Below are positions 30,833 through 42,179 of a stretch of DNA of 64,000 nucleotides, one piece after another. The position numbers were made by a program, and so were the translations under genes. The notes under the pieces are model-generated. The model searched no databases. It was not told the origin of the DNA and saw only the letters and a program-made list of their open reading frames with translations. Each line of letters begins with the position of its first letter. The first letter of the stretch is position 1. The stretch covers positions 706,647,637-706,711,636 of the forward strand of contig CM066033.1 in the NCBI GenBank assembly GCA_033557465.1. Reading direction: 5' to 3'. The stretch is from Ichthyophis bannanicus. Taxonomy: Eukaryota; Chordata; Amphibia; Gymnophiona; Ichthyophiidae.

Positions 30833-32100
30833 AACATGGCTACTTGGTTGTCTGTTTGAACTAGGACAGACTGGTGAGCCAGGGTTGGAGAGAAAGTCTT
30901 GAGGGCTAACCGAATAGCCCTGAGTTCCAGTAGATTGATTTGCTGTGCGGCTTCCCAGGAAGACCACAGGCCCTGGGTGCACTTGCCTAGACAATGAGCT
31001 CCCCAGCCCTGCAGGGAGGCATCCGTGGTCAACACCACTGGGAACCGAGGAATCTGAAAAGGTACCCCTTGCAGCAGATTGGGTGGGTGCAGCCACCAGC
31101 TGAGGGAGTTCAGAAATTGTCTGGACACCCTTATTCTGTCTCTGAGGCTGCCTGTGGCCTGTGACCACTGAGTTTGAAGGCACCATTGTGCAGGCCTCAT
31201 ATGGAGCCTGGCATTGGGGGTCACATTTACTGTCGAAGCCATGTGGCCAAGAAGCCTCAGACAGAGTCTGGCGGAGACCAGTGACCTGCTGAGAAACTGG
31301 TTTGCTAAGTTTATCAGTCTTTGGGCTCTGTCTTCTGGCAAGAATGTCTTTGCCAGCAGAGAGTCAACCTCGCCCCTATGAACTCCAAATTCTGGCAGGG
31401 GAGCAAAGTGGACTTTGCGAAGTTTATTACAAACCCCAGGTTTTGAAGAAGAGCAATAGTTCTGAGGGTGGCCTGTCTGGCCTCCTGGCACGTCTGACCC
31501 CTGATGAGCCAGTCGTCCAGGTAGGGGAAGACAAAGATGCCTTGATTTCTTAGGTAGGCCGCCACCACTGCCAGGCATTTGGTAAAGACCCTGGGAGCAG
31601 AGGTGAGGCCAAAAGGCAGTACTCTGTACTGATAATGGTTTCCTCCCACAATGAACCTGAGGTACTTTCTGTGGTCTGGATGAATTAGGATGTGAGTATA
31701 CACATCCTTTAGATCTAAGGAGCATAGCCAATCTCCCTGCTGGAGGTAGGGCAGAAGTGTTCCAAGAATAAGCATCTTGAACTTTTCCTTCTCTAGGAAT
31801 TTGTTGAGATTTCTGAGGTCTAGAATAGGCCGAAGGCCACCGGTTCTTTTGGGTACCAGGAAATACCTGGAGTAGAACCCTTGGCCCTCTAAGTGGGGAG
31901 GCACAGGCTCCACCGCCTTGTCCACAAACAGACCTTGGAGCTCCTGAAGGAGAAGATCTGTGTGCAGGGGAGGCCTTGGAGGTTCCCCTGGAAAGTATGG
32001 AAGAGGCAGCTGTTGGAAGTGTAGCAGATAGCCCTGGTGGACTATGCTTAACACCCAACTGTCTTCTGTGATGAGTGGCCACTTGTGGGCAAACAGGGCG
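30833..32100 (-). pseudogene. RT and RNase H, copy C (right of insertion E)
   Basis: RT (31314-32054) has FLVPKRTGGLRPILDL, SLDLKDVYTHIL, LPFGLTSAPRVFTK and YLDDW. After a frameshift near 31370 the RNase H frame reads LRLLGHMASTVNVTPNARLH, LTTDASLQGWGAHCLG, INLLELRAIRLAL and VQTDNQVAM. It ends at 30833, where E interrupts. Motifs are complete but frames are not. Confidence 0.82.
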
Positions 32101-32150
32101 AGGCGACCTCCTGTGCAGGGTTGGGAGAGCAGGGACGGAGAGGCTATGCC

Positions 32151-34048
32151 TTAGGAGTCAAAAACCCCCACCCTGCTGAGTGTGAGCAGGGGCCGGAGGC
32201 TTGGGAGTCCTCTGCCTACGGGGCCCATTACCCTGCCCCTTGGCTTGCTGACCCTGAGGGGCAGCTTGGGCGGCCTGGTACTGTGGGTACTGTTTGTAGG
32301 CAGTGCCCTTCCTCGGGTAAAAGGGCTTTTTACTCGAGCCCTTCTTTTTGGAGAAGGGGAAGAAGTCTTCCTAGACAGCCTTGTCCTCATGAGGTGCTCA
32401 GTTTCGAGCTGTGCGGCCTTCTCGGTCATGGGCTTGCCAAAAAGGTTCTCACCTCGGCAAGGGACATCGACCAACTTGTCCTGAACCCATGGCTCGAGGT
32501 CCGATGACTGCAGGCATTGGTGTCGAGCCGCGATGCTGGCTGCCGCAACACGGGCCGAAGCCTCGAAGCCATCGCAAGCAGCGCGGGACATAAACTTGGA
32601 GCATTCCCGGATCCCCGAGGACAAGGACTTGAACCTCTGCAAGGGTTCCCCGGAGAGACCAGCAGAGAACCCGGCCAGCTCCTTGGCCAGGTCTCGCAGG
32701 TACATGCCCATGTACAGCTGGTAAGATTGGACATGGCAAGCAAGCATCGAGCCCTGGAAGCACTTTCTACCAAAACCATCAAGGTTCCGGGCCTCCCTGC
32801 CAGGGGGCACCGCGGAGTGCATCTTCTGACTTTTCAGGCGATGCATGGTCGATTCCACCACCATGGAATGGTGTGGTAGCTGCGCCTTTTGAAAGCCAGG
32901 GCTCTTCCAGAGTCGATAGATAGGATCGACCCGCTTGCTTAGAACCGACGCCGAGGCCGGTGCCTCCCACATCCGGAAGAGGAGCAGTTCCAGCATCGGA
33001 GGAACCGGAACAGTAAAGGCCTCCTTCGGGGGAGAGTCATACTGTAGGGCCTCGAGCTCCTCGGCTCGAGGCTCCTCCTCGGGATCCGCAGGGATAGCCA
33101 ACGCCGTGGCCATATCCCGGACGAACTCCGAGAACCGGGTATCCTCTGGAGGGGATCTACTCCGGGGTTCAGACTGCGGTGAGTCCGATGGGACGCACCG
33201 AGTCCTAAAGGTGTCTAGGGACTCTTCGCCCTCCGTCTCCCAGGCGGACTCGTCCAATGAGGAATCGGGGTCCGACCTCGCGGGGCCTGTGAGCACCCAC
33301 CCCAACACCGAAGGCACCGGCGTCGACACCCTCGGTCCCGAACGGGAGGTCGAGGGAGACCACGACCGAGGTTGACCTCGAGCCTTCATGGCCTCGAGTA
33401 TCGGCTCGGTCTCCGGGGTCGACTTCGATGTTGATGTCCCGGTGGCCGGGGCAGATGCGCCAGACAGGCTGGCCATCAGTGCCCGCTGCTGTTCCATGAA
33501 GGCAGACAGTCTGCTCCCCAGCTCAGGAGACTCAGCAGCCCCCGACTCGGGCCTGGCGACGTCGGCTCTCTGGGAGGAGAGTCCACGAGGACTACAGGAC
33601 TTACGTGTCCAGCAAACTCCAGCTCCACTCAAGGTACCTTGGGAGGCTTCTCCTGTTCCACGGGCCCAGGGCGACGGTCAGGGGTCTGAGACCTAGCTCT
33701 CGAGGAGCCAGGGACCTCTTCCGACGACGCCCTCGCGAGCTGCTTCTTCCTCTTTCACTCCCGGTCTGGGGACCCCCTGTCCGAGGAGCCCCGATGGTGC
33801 TCAGGATCCGATTCCCGAGATGTCGAGGCCTCAGACGAGGTCTGGGCCCGGCCGGAGGCCGAGTCAGAAAAAAGCCTTTCCTTTTGGTGCTGACGACTTC
33901 GAAGCGCCTTGGAAGACATTTTTCCACATGGTCCACAGATCTTAGGATTGTGGTCAGGACCGAGGCACCGAAGGCAGCAGTCGTGTGTGTCGGTGAGAGA
34001 CATTAGCTTCTTGCACCGATCACACTTTTTGAATCCACTGGAAGCCAT
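32151..34048 (-). pseudogene. Gag, copy C (frameshifted)
   Basis: The N-terminus (33755-34048) reads MASSGFKKCDRCKKLM with Cys pairs CDRC and CLRC and a GPDH block. The C-terminal 493-codon frame (32151-33632) has an acidic Ser-rich part, then AQLPHHSMVVESTMHR, PPGREARNLDGFGRK, LQSSDLEPWVQDKLVDVP and ENLFG. A frameshift lies between about 33640 and 33760. Confidence 0.8.
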
Positions 34049-34300
34049 CGGGGAAAAAATAGAGTCCCCGTGAGGTCAAAGGACCGGCCTTCCAGGGAAA
34101 AAGAAAAAAAGGGCGCAAACGCCAGCCACAAAGGGCAAAAACTGAAAAGAGAAGATCGGGCTCGATACTGGTGTACCGAACCCGGCGGGAGGGGAAACGG
34201 CGTCGAACCGGAGAAAAAATAACGAAGGAATTGCGAAAAAATCTAACTATTTTCCGGGATGACTAGGACACACGTCCAATGGGCTTCACCTAAAAAGAGA

Positions 34301-34460
34301 GACTGAGCAAGATGGCACCTTTAGGCGGGAAGGGAACCGTGCATGCGTGCCTGCATTCCCAAAGGCTTTCATGGAAAGCTGGGGAAATGCTCTGCAAGGG
34401 CTCCATCGACGTCGATGTCACCCATATGTGAGGACTGACTTCCTGCTTGGTCCTGGAGAA
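34301..34460 (-). repeat. Right terminal repeat of copy C
   Basis: Inverse of 17775-17958: gagcaagatggcaccttta, gcatgcgtgc, aaggctttcatggaaagc, cacccatatgtgagg. It ends cttggtcctggagaa at 34460, followed by B2 sequence. Confidence 0.88.
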
Positions 34461-35250
34461 TGCAAACAGACACAGAGCGTCGGGTGATGCATGTCTGCAG
34501 TCAGCCCTGTCCAGAGGGAGGAAGGCTCTGGCCTGGATAGTGTCCAGCCATGCCCCTATGAACTTCAGACAGTGTTGGGAAGAGATGAGATTTGGGGTGG
34601 ATACTAAAGAAGGTGGATGGTACGGGCCATGTCCTGTTACATCTTGTCGTCCGAGCCCCCTCTTATGAGCCAGTCGTCCAAGTACAGGAAGGCGGCGGCC
34701 CCTTGGAGGCAAAGGTAGGCCGTGACTACCACTAGGCACCTGGTGAAGTCTCTGGGGGTGGAAGCTAGACTGAAGGGTAGTACCCTGTACTGGTAGTGGC
34801 TGCCCCCCACCTTGAACCTGAGGTATTGCCTGTTGCTGGTATGCATGAGGATGTGAGTGTATGCATCCTTTAAGTTCAAGGAGCATAGCCAGTTTCCCCG
34901 CTGAAGGTATGGCAGCAGTGTTCCAAGGGACAGCATCTTGAACTTCTCCCTCACCAGGAACCTGTTTAGGTCCCGCAGGTCTAGGATGGGCCGTAGGCCC
35001 CCTGTTCTTTTGAGTATGAGGAAGTATCAGGAGTAGAACCCTTTGCCCCAAAGATATGGAGGCACTGGTTCCACTGCCCTGTCCTCTAGAAGACCTGCGA
35101 GTTCCTGCAATAGCAAGGTCTGGTGGAGAAGAGTCCTGGGGGGCTCTCTCGGGAAAAATGGAGGGGGCGTCTGCACTAAGTGGGAGAGGTAACCCTCCCT
35201 GAACACCTTTAGTGCCCAGATATCGGTGGGGATAGATGGCCACCTGTGGG
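34461..35250 (-). pseudogene. Reverse transcriptase remnant, copy B2
   Basis: This continues B2 from 17774. The minus strand reads KFKMLSLGTLLPYLQRGNWL, SLNLKDAYTHIL (catalytic Asp kept), HYQYRVLPFSLASTPRDFTR and YLDDW (34637-34954). The RT N-terminal part follows in other frames up to about 35250. It is frameshifted. Confidence 0.75.
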
Positions 35251-35289
35251 CAAACAGGACTAGATGTCCCCTTGTGAGCTGTTGGGGTG

Positions 35290-37255
35290 GACCTCCTGGG
35301 GGGGGGGGGGGGAGATGCTATGCCCAAGGAATCAAAAGCTCCCACCAGGCTGGGCCAGAGCTGGTACCTGGGTTTTGGGAGTCTGGTTTACGAGGGCCAT
35401 GCCCTTGTCTCTTGGCCTGCTGATCTCGTTGGGGAGCTGGGAAGGTCTGAGACAGAGTAGTTTCTGTAAGCCTTGCCCTTCGAGTAAGTTTTTTTTTTTT
35501 ACCTGAGGACTTCCGTTGGGGAAGGGTAGCGGTCTTCTTGGAGAACCTGGTCCTCATCAGGAACTCTGTCTCCAACTCTGCAGCCTTATCGGTCATGGGT
35601 TTGCCCTAGAGATTCTCTCCCTGGTAGGGGACATCAACCAATTTGTCCTGAACCCATTGCTCCAGGGCGGAAGACTTTAGCCAAGCCTGGCGCGGATGCC
35701 CATCGCAGCTACTCTAGCCGCCGACTCAAGGTCATCATAGCCTGCCCAAGTCATGAATTTGGAACATTCTCCGACAGCTTAGGCCAGGGTCAGGAACCAC
35801 TGTAGGGGTTCCTCGGAAACACCAGATGAGAGCCTGGCAAGCTCCTTCACCAGATCTCTCAGTTACATACCTATGTACAGCTGGTATGCCTGGATCTGGC
35901 CGATGAACATTGAGCCCTGGTACACATTCTGTCCATGGCATCTACAGCGCGGGCCTCCCTCCCCGGGAGCACTGAGAAGTGTGTCTTTTGGCTCTTGAGC
36001 CGATGCATGGTGAACTCGACCACCATGAAATTATGTGGCAGCTGTGCCTTCTGAAATCCAGGGATCTAGTGGATTCGGTACATTGAGTCCAGTCACCAGC
36101 TCATGATGGGTACCGATGCGGGTGTCTCCCACATGCGGAGAAGTAGTCATTCCAGGATTTGGGGGGTGGGCACCGTGAGTGCCTCCTTCGGAGGGGGCTT
36201 GTACTGGAGGATCTCAAGTTCCTCCATGCAAGGATCCTCCTCCGACTCTGTGTTGAATGCCAGTGCCTTCGCCATGTCCCGCACAAAGTCAAGAAAGGCC
36301 ATATCCTCGGACAGGGACCAGCATCGGGTCTTGGTAGGAGATGGATCTGAAGGCACATCACGGTGGCATCAGGTATCCGGGGATTCCTCGTCCTCAGTCT
36401 CCCAGTCCAACTCATAGTTGGTGGAGGTATCAAGGGTGGTTCAGGCCTCAGGGTCAGGTCCTAGGCCCGAGGGTCCATGTCCTCCGTGGGTCCTGCAGTC
36501 GGAGCCATGGGTACTCATCGGGGAGGATTTTGGCACCGAGGATCAGGACCAAGATCGGGACAGAGGCCGAGCAACATCTCGAAACTGGTATCGCTCGAGG
36601 ACCGTCTCGACCACTGGGGAGGTCCCTCCAGGTTGAGGGCCCAATTGTTGGGGTCAATGAACCAGAGGAACTGGACATCAAGGCCTGCTGCTGGGCCCTG
36701 AAGGCAGACAAGCTGTACTCTAAGGCCGCCATTCTGGTCTCCAGTCCAGATGGCTCCAAGGCCTTCAGCACAGGCACTGAGGATTTTGGGCCCGGCGCCA
36801 GCTCTGTTGAAAGGGCGTCCTCAACCTGGATGGCCGCTCCTGTTCTGTCCCCTCGGACTCATGGCGTGTGCTGCGGGGCCGAGAGTGGGACTTACCCACC
36901 TTCCCTGACCCATCCGCTGATGCGGTCCTTGAGGATTTCTTCTTCTTGCTCCATCTCCGAGGTGCTCCGTTTGGAGGACCTGCAGCCTTGGTATCCCAAG
37001 GCTTCAGAGTCACCCTGGGGTTCCATAGGGGGCCTTGGAGTGCGGTGTCACTGGCGACTCCGGAACAGAGTCAGACCTCTAGAAAATTTTTTCCTACTGC
37101 TGCTGATGACTCTTGATGGCCTTGGAGGACATCATCTTACAGAGGCCACAATCCAAGGGGTCATGGTCCGGCCCAATGCAACAGTCATGGGGATCGGTGA
37201 GGGACATAGTATGAATGTACTGATCGCACCACTTAAAACCACTGGCGGAGGCCAT
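35290..37255 (-). pseudogene. Gag remnant, copy B2
   Basis: Broken minus-strand pieces match the gag of copies C and F: an ELETEFLMRTRFSKK block (35318-35596), FLDFVRDMAKALAF (36147-36356) and a start codon near 37255. A run of 13 or more G near 35300 marks slippage. The leader continues to about 37401, where the element is cut off by L1 sequence; no right terminal repeat is left. Confidence 0.65.
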
Positions 37256-37401
37256 GGGGAAAAGGGCCCCTTTAAAGTCAAAGACCTTAGGCCCAGCCAG
37301 GGAAAAAGGGTACGAACTCTGCTGGTTGAGAAAACTCGAAATAGAAAATAGAACCCGAGACGCGACACCGAGGTAGCCGGGCTCGGGGGCAGAAAAGGGA
37401 A

Positions 37402-38228
37402 CCAGTAGCCTTGTTTGCAGATATCATCATATATACACAGTAGGGCAGCCACTTACATCCTTACTTGTACTTATGCAGGTAACAGTCGTTTATCTGGTTA
37501 TAAGATTAATAGAGGGAAATCTGAAGTATTGAAAATTTGTTTGGAAAAGGAGCTGCAGAAGCAATTGAGAAGTGCATGTCCATTTAGAGCCATTCCGAGG
37601 AATGTATTTCCATTCTGTTAAGTTAGTGCGTCAGGGTCCATCTGTGGCCCTGTTGAAATCCAGGCTAAAAGATCCTGATCCCCCTAGTCCGATGTTCACC
37701 TCCTATGTGTTTCCTTACCATTCCCTTAGATATAACCTAGTCCCCAGTTGTGCTGTCTGTCTTGACTAGCCTGTAAGCTCTTATGAGCAGGGATTGTCTC
37801 TTACATGTCTCTGCACAGCACTGCATACGCCTTTTAGCGCTATACAAATGATAAGTAGTAGTAATAGTAGCAGAAGATTCACTAAGATATTTAGGGGTGA
37901 GAACTGGGGGGTGATAGCAAGAGGCTGTGCTCATTGAACTTCGATCTGCTCATAATCAGTCTTTGTAAGGCCTTAGATAATTGGCAGGATTCTAATTTAT
38001 CTTGGATGGGCCAAATGGCTACAATTAAGACGAACATTCTTCCATGCCTATTGTTTCTGTTTACAGCCTTGCCTATAGCTGTGCCAGTGAAACTAATTTC
38101 TAGAACTCAGAGGAAGAATTTGTTTTTATATGGAGGAAGAGAGCCTGTGAATGGCGTGACAGGTATTGTATCAATCTAAGCGGCATGGGGGATTGGGTTT
38201 CTCTCATATAAAAGCATATTCCATATTA
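37402..38228 (+). mobile_element. L1-like LINE ORF2 fragment
   Basis: The plus strand begins with the RT active-site region (LFADIIIYTQ, where FADD is expected), then SGYKINRGKSEVL. After an insertion it reads RYLGV (about 37880), WQDSNLSWMGQMATIKTNILP and LLFLFTALPI (37960-38090), then GMGDWVSL near 38185. These are L1 RT blocks in order. Stops and frameshifts are present. It is bounded by B2 on the left and by repeat H on the right. Confidence 0.78.
37600..37877 (+). mobile_element. LINE/SINE 3'-end insert in the L1 fragment
   Basis: It reads VALLKSRLKD, a LINE C-terminus, followed by a tail with gtaagctcttatgagcaggg, tagcgctatacaaatg and a gtagtagtaat repeat. A related tail lies inverted at 62786-62905. 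It separates two L1 blocks that are adjacent in L1 proteins. Confidence 0.6.
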
Positions 38229-38325
38229 TCCTGCTAGACCAGTCCAGAGAAGTGGGTTGTATCCCCCTATCAGCAGAGGCAGGGGAAACTTCCACAGGCT
38301 TCTTTATGATATCATCATGCCATAT
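38229..38325 (+). repeat. Probable left terminal region of old DIRS element H
   Basis: The sequence tcctgctagaccagtccag followed by cagcagaggcagggg starts where L1 ends and continues at 52906 beyond copy F. Its place ahead of the plus-strand RT relic at 55300-56390 suggests the 5' end of that element. I infer this from position and general style; no matching right end is visible. Confidence 0.4.
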
Positions 38326-38507
38326 AGAGTAGTTACTCACCTGTAACAGGTGTTCTCCAGGAGCAGCAGGAATCAGTCCTCACATATGGGTGACATCAGT
38401 CGATGGAGCCCTTGCGGAACATTTCCCCAGCTTTCTATGAAAGCCTTTGGGAATACTGCATGCATGCGCGGTCCCCTTCCCGCCTAAAGGTGCCATCTTG
38501 CTCAATC
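38326..38507 (-). repeat. Left terminal repeat of copy F
   Basis: agagtagttactcacctgta through aaaggtgccatcttgctc; inverse of 52754-52905. Confidence 0.88.
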
Positions 38508-38588
38508 AAATGACATAGCTAAAAGACAGCACACAAAAATGTAAAATAAACTATGTACAACTGCAACTCCCAGGGGAGGAGGGAGGGT

Positions 38589-38688
38589 TGTGAGGACTGA
38601 TTCCTGCTGCTCCTGGAGAACACCTGCTACAGGTGAGTAACTACTCTTTCTCCAGGACCAAGCAGGAAGTCAGTCCTCACATATGGGT
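38589..38688 (-). repeat. ICR of copy F
   Basis: It joins ctcctggagaacacctgctac with tctccaggaccaagcagga, the complements of the two outer ends. Confidence 0.88.
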
Positions 38689-38823
38689 GACTCCCTAGCT
38701 CTGGGCTACCAAGGAACCCAGGCTGAACAAGAGAACTCCCTCTAGTCCCAGCATCAAAGAAAGACTTTTCACTGAAAGAACCTCCACCGGTAGCCCAACG
38801 GAGGGCTGGGGGGCAGGAGTTGC

Positions 38824-39590
38824 CTAAAACTCAAAGAGATTCCAGAGTACTGCCTGGCCAAAAGCACTGTTCCTATGGGATTCCCTCTCCAGGCAGTAAT
38901 GAGCTGCAAATGTCTGGCTTGAGGACCAAGTTGCAGCTCTGCAGATGTCTGCCAACGGTACAGAGCAGAGATGAGCTACTGAGGCAGCCATTGCCCTGAC
39001 ACGATGGGCCGTGACCCGACCCTGCAAAGGAAGGTCAGCTGCCCTGGTAAGCCCAGTTGATACAGTCAGCCACCCATATGGACAAGGTACGCTTGGAGAC
39101 AGCTAACCCCAAATTATTAGGGTCAAAAGAGATGAAGAGCTGAGTATCCCTTCTATGTCCTTGTGTACGGTAAAGGTAGAAGGATAAGGCCCTCCTACAG
39201 TCCAGGGTATGCAGGACCGCTTCAGCCTGGCTTGCATGAGGACTAGGGAAGAATGTTGGAAGAACCACCTCCTGGTTGAGGTGGAAAGAGGAGACAACTT
39301 TAGGGAGGAACTTTGGATGAGTCCTAAGGACTACCCTATTCCTATAGAATTGGGTGTAAGGCCTGTCACAGACCAGGGCCTGAAGCTCACTCACCCATCT
39401 GGCCGAGGTTAAGGCTACCAGGAAGAGTGTCTTCCAGGAAAGGAAGCAGAGAGGACAAGTAGCCATCGGCTCAAAAGGTGGGTGAGTCAGTTGCTGCAAG
39501 ACCACATTCAACTCCCACTCAGGGGGAGGAGAACGGACAGGAGGCTTGAACAAGAGCAAACCTCTGAGGAACCGGGACACCAAGGGGTGC
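38824..39590 (-). pseudogene. Tyrosine recombinase, copy F (N-terminus lost)
   Basis: The catalytic part is almost continuous: FLVALTSARWVSEL (first catalytic Arg changed to Trp), FHLNQEVVLPTFF, then after a frameshift AHRVRAM (H-x-x-R), AATWSS and AHYCLERES (Tyr). About 580 bp found in copy C (19040-19620) are replaced by an unrelated 200-bp piece, so the DNA-binding half is gone. Confidence 0.78.
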
Positions 39591-39795
39591 AGGAGTTGTC
39601 TTACCTGAAGCAGGGGGCTTAGGGAAATACCCCCGAAACGTGTCACGTCGTGGAAATTGACATACTGTGGAATCCAGTGCTTTTCCAGCCTGATTGCTTT
39701 CTAAAGCTAAGTACCAGCTATTTTTGTATACGAGCTGTTTTAAATTTTATTTTGATTAAAAGGACAGGCCACAGCGGTAGGAGGTGTTTCCCTTC
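39591..39795 (+). other. Unrelated insert replacing part of copy F, with a hammerhead-like core
   Basis: It has no match in copy C. Its start holds ctgaag, a hairpin, gaaac and a short palindromic stem before gtc (see the ncRNA entry). The rest is AT-rich and ends ttttattttgattaaaag, then ggacaggccacagcgg. It may be a small piece of a ribozyme-bearing retroelement. Confidence 0.5.
39592..39668 (+). ncRNA. Hammerhead-ribozyme-like motif 1
   Basis: Core ctgaag (39605-39610) is followed by stem II GGGGG/CCCCC around cttagggaaata, then gaaac. A 4-bp stem III acgt-gtc-acgt comes next, then the cleavage-type c at 39649. The order matches a type I hammerhead with a minimal stem III. The base after G8 is c before the expected a, so the core is imperfect. 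Activity is not shown. Confidence 0.42.
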
Positions 39796-40609
39796 CTTAC
39801 TTGGAGCAGAACCTGGGCAGCTGTCTGTTCAGGGGACTGGCAAAGAGATCTATGGATGGAAGTCCCCATCTCAGGAAGATCTTCTGAACTACCAAGGGAT
39901 GGAGCTGCCACTCATGGGGCTGCAGAATCCTGCTCAACCTGTCTGCCAGGTAATTTTCCTGGCCAGGGAGATAAACCGCCTTGAGCAACATGTTGTGTCT
40001 GAGCGCAAACAAGCAAAGGTCCTGCGCCTCCTGACAAAGGAGCCTGGACCCAGTGCCTCCCTGTTCACATAAAACATGGCTACCTGATTGTCTGTTTGCA
40101 CTAAAACCGACTGGTGAGCCAGGGTGTGGGAGAAAGTCTTGAGGGCTAAGCGAATAGCCCGAAGTTCCAGTAGATTGATCTGCTGCTGGGCCTCCCAGAG
40201 AGACCACAAGCCCTGGGTGTACTTGCCCAGACAGTGTGCACCCCAGCCCTGTAGGGAGGCATCGGTGGTCAATACCACTGTGGACTCAGGTGGCTGAAAA
40301 GGCATCCCTTCCAGTAAGTTGGGGGGATGCAGCCACCAACGTAGGGAGTGCAGGAATGGTCTGGACACCCTTACTCTGTCGTTGAGGCTCCCTGTGGCCT
40401 GCAACCACTGACTCCTGAGGCACCATTGCGCAGGCCTCATATGAAGCCTGGCATTGGGAGTCACATGTACTGTCGAAGCCATGTGGCCGAGAAGCCTCAG
40501 GCAGAGCCTGGCGGAGACCAGTGACCTGCTGAGAAACTGGTTTGCCAAGGTCATCGGTCTTTGGGCTCTGTCCTCTGGCAAGAAAGCTTTTGCCTGCAGA
40601 GAGTCTACC
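39796..40609 (-). pseudogene. RNase H region, copy F
   Basis: Frames 39797-40207 and 39934-40617 give SVSARLCLRLLGHMASTVHV-type blocks, LTTDASLQGWGAHCLGKYTQ, INLLELRAIRLALKTFS, VQTDNQVAMFYV and GQENYLADRLSRIL. This copy keeps the uninterrupted sequence at both points where D and E entered copy C, so it serves as the empty-site reference. One frameshift lies near 40075. Confidence 0.85.
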
Positions 40610-41070
40610 CTAAACAAGGTCTATCTTATGGAGAAATGCGATCACGCAAGAACAGGCTAAAGTCTCTCCAATGTTCTGTAGGTTAGATGAATATCATTAT
40701 TTGTAAACTATCTTTCTTAGATAATCAACCGATTGTCTAGGCAGAACTTCTAACTACGTCTTGAACTTTGTGATATATCAACCCCGAGGTCTCAGACTTA
40801 ACGTGGCATAATTTTTAAAACCTTTGCAAGTTTATCAGGTAATGCCTTATTTGCATCAGTGACCTCACAGTTCTACTGGGGTTACTGTAGTTCAAACAGT
40901 GTTTTCCAGACAATCGGAAAATGCTTATCTTATCTTGGTGTAGTATCCGTGCCCGACGCCACTTTCCGGCACCCTTTTAGCGTTTCACTCATTCCAATGA
41001 GTTTCTTCAGGGGAGTGACTTCTTTCAAAGCACTCTAAGCCAAATTTATCCGACTTCTTTTCAAAATGCC
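40610..41070. other. Unassigned segment between copy F RT and the CR1 coding region
   Basis: 460 bp with no coding frame. It may be the CR1 5' untranslated region or a separate repeat. Near 40940-41022 the minus strand has a second hammerhead-like core. Confidence 0.5.
40940..41022 (-). ncRNA. Hammerhead-ribozyme-like motif 2
   Basis: On the minus strand: ctgaaga (41004-41010), stem II actcatt/aatgagt (7 bp, loop gg), gaaac (40982-40986), stem III acgc...gcgt, then gtc (40955-40957). A ccc/ggg start of stem I flanks the core. One extra a lies between the core and stem II. Stem II has a different sequence from motif 1 but the same layout. Confidence 0.48.
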
Positions 41071-41075
41071 AGCGT

Positions 41076-42179
41076 GTGTGTAGAAATCCTTCAACTGCAA
41101 CTTGCGCGACGTTTTTGAAGGATACTACCAAAAGCAGAGACGTTCCACAAAAGAGTAAAGTAGCCCAAATGCCCTCAAGTATGGAGCAGACAGAGCTTAA
41201 AGATCCCAATTTACCCATGTCTAACAATAGCCAAATTAACATGAATAAAATACATTCTCTAAAATGCTTGTATGCAAATGCTAGAAGTCTAAAGAATAAG
41301 ATGGGAGAGTTAGAATATATAGCACTAAATGAAAGGTTAGATATGATTGGAATATCAGAGACATGGTGGAAGGACAACCAGTGGGACACTGTGATACCTG
41401 GGTACAAACTATATCATAATGATAGAGCTGATCAAATTGGTGGAGGGGTTGCGCTCTATGTTAGAGAGGGCATTGACTCAGAAAGGATTAAAGTTTTGCA
41501 GGAAACAAAATCTGCTGTAGAATCTATATGGATTGAAATTCCATATAAAAGGGGGAAGGCAAAGGCAGTGGGGGTGTGCTATCGAGCACCTGGCCAGAAT
41601 GACCAAATGGATGATGAAATGCTCAAAGAAATCAAGGAAGCTAACAAAAGTTACAGCGCAGTAATAATAATGGGTGATTTCAATTACCCCGGTATCGACT
41701 GGGTCAGTGTCACGTCAGGACATGCTAGGGAGATAAAGTTCCTAGATGAAATAAATGACTGCTTCTTGGAGCAGCTGGATCATGAACCGACCAGAGGGGA
41801 AGCCATATTAGACCTAGTCCTTAGTGGAACACCAGATCTAGTGCAAGAGATAAGGGTATTGGGGCCACTTGGCAATAGTGATCATAGCATGATCGCCTTT
41901 GATTTAATTAGTGGAGGAGGGATAGTAAGGAAATCCACAGTACTACCTTTTAACTTTCGAAAGGGAGACTATGATAAAATGAGGAAAACAGTTAAGAAAA
42001 AACTAAAAGGAGCAGTTGCAAAGGTTAAAGACGTACATCAAGCTTGGGTGTTGTTGAAAAATACTATCTTGGAAGCCCAGACCAGCTGTATTCCACGCTT
42101 TAAGAAAAGTGGAAGGAAGTCCAAAAAACTGCCAGCATGGTTTAAAGGTGAGGTCAGAGAGGCTGTTGTTGCCAAAAAA
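41076..42179 (+). CDS. CR1 ORF2, endonuclease part (split)
   Basis: It encodes an AP-type endonuclease: YANARSLKNK, the SETWW glutamate, the IGGGVALYVREG block, MGDFNYPGIDW and the terminal SDHSM. This domain nicks target DNA to prime reverse transcription. The likely start is the Met near 41241 just ahead of the domain; the open frame begins at 41076. A linker with FRKGDYDKMRK and KSKKLPAWF follows. The frame is cut at 42179 by copy G and continues in the same phase at 48185. Confidence 0.85.

Larger units (their letters stand above)
17775..34460 (-). mobile_element. DIRS-like copy C, full length, carrying nested copies D and E
   Basis: Without D and E the element is about 5.75 kb. Order on the minus strand: right terminal repeat, gag, RT, RNase H, recombinase, ICR, left terminal repeat. 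Its limits follow from the ICR, which joins ...ctggagaa to agagtagtta...; those are exactly its two ends. The RNase H region is split twice, at 19683/25051 and at 25265/30833, by two related copies in the same orientation. It is inserted in B2 after gcagaa. Frameshifts occur in gag, RT and recombinase. Confidence 0.88.
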
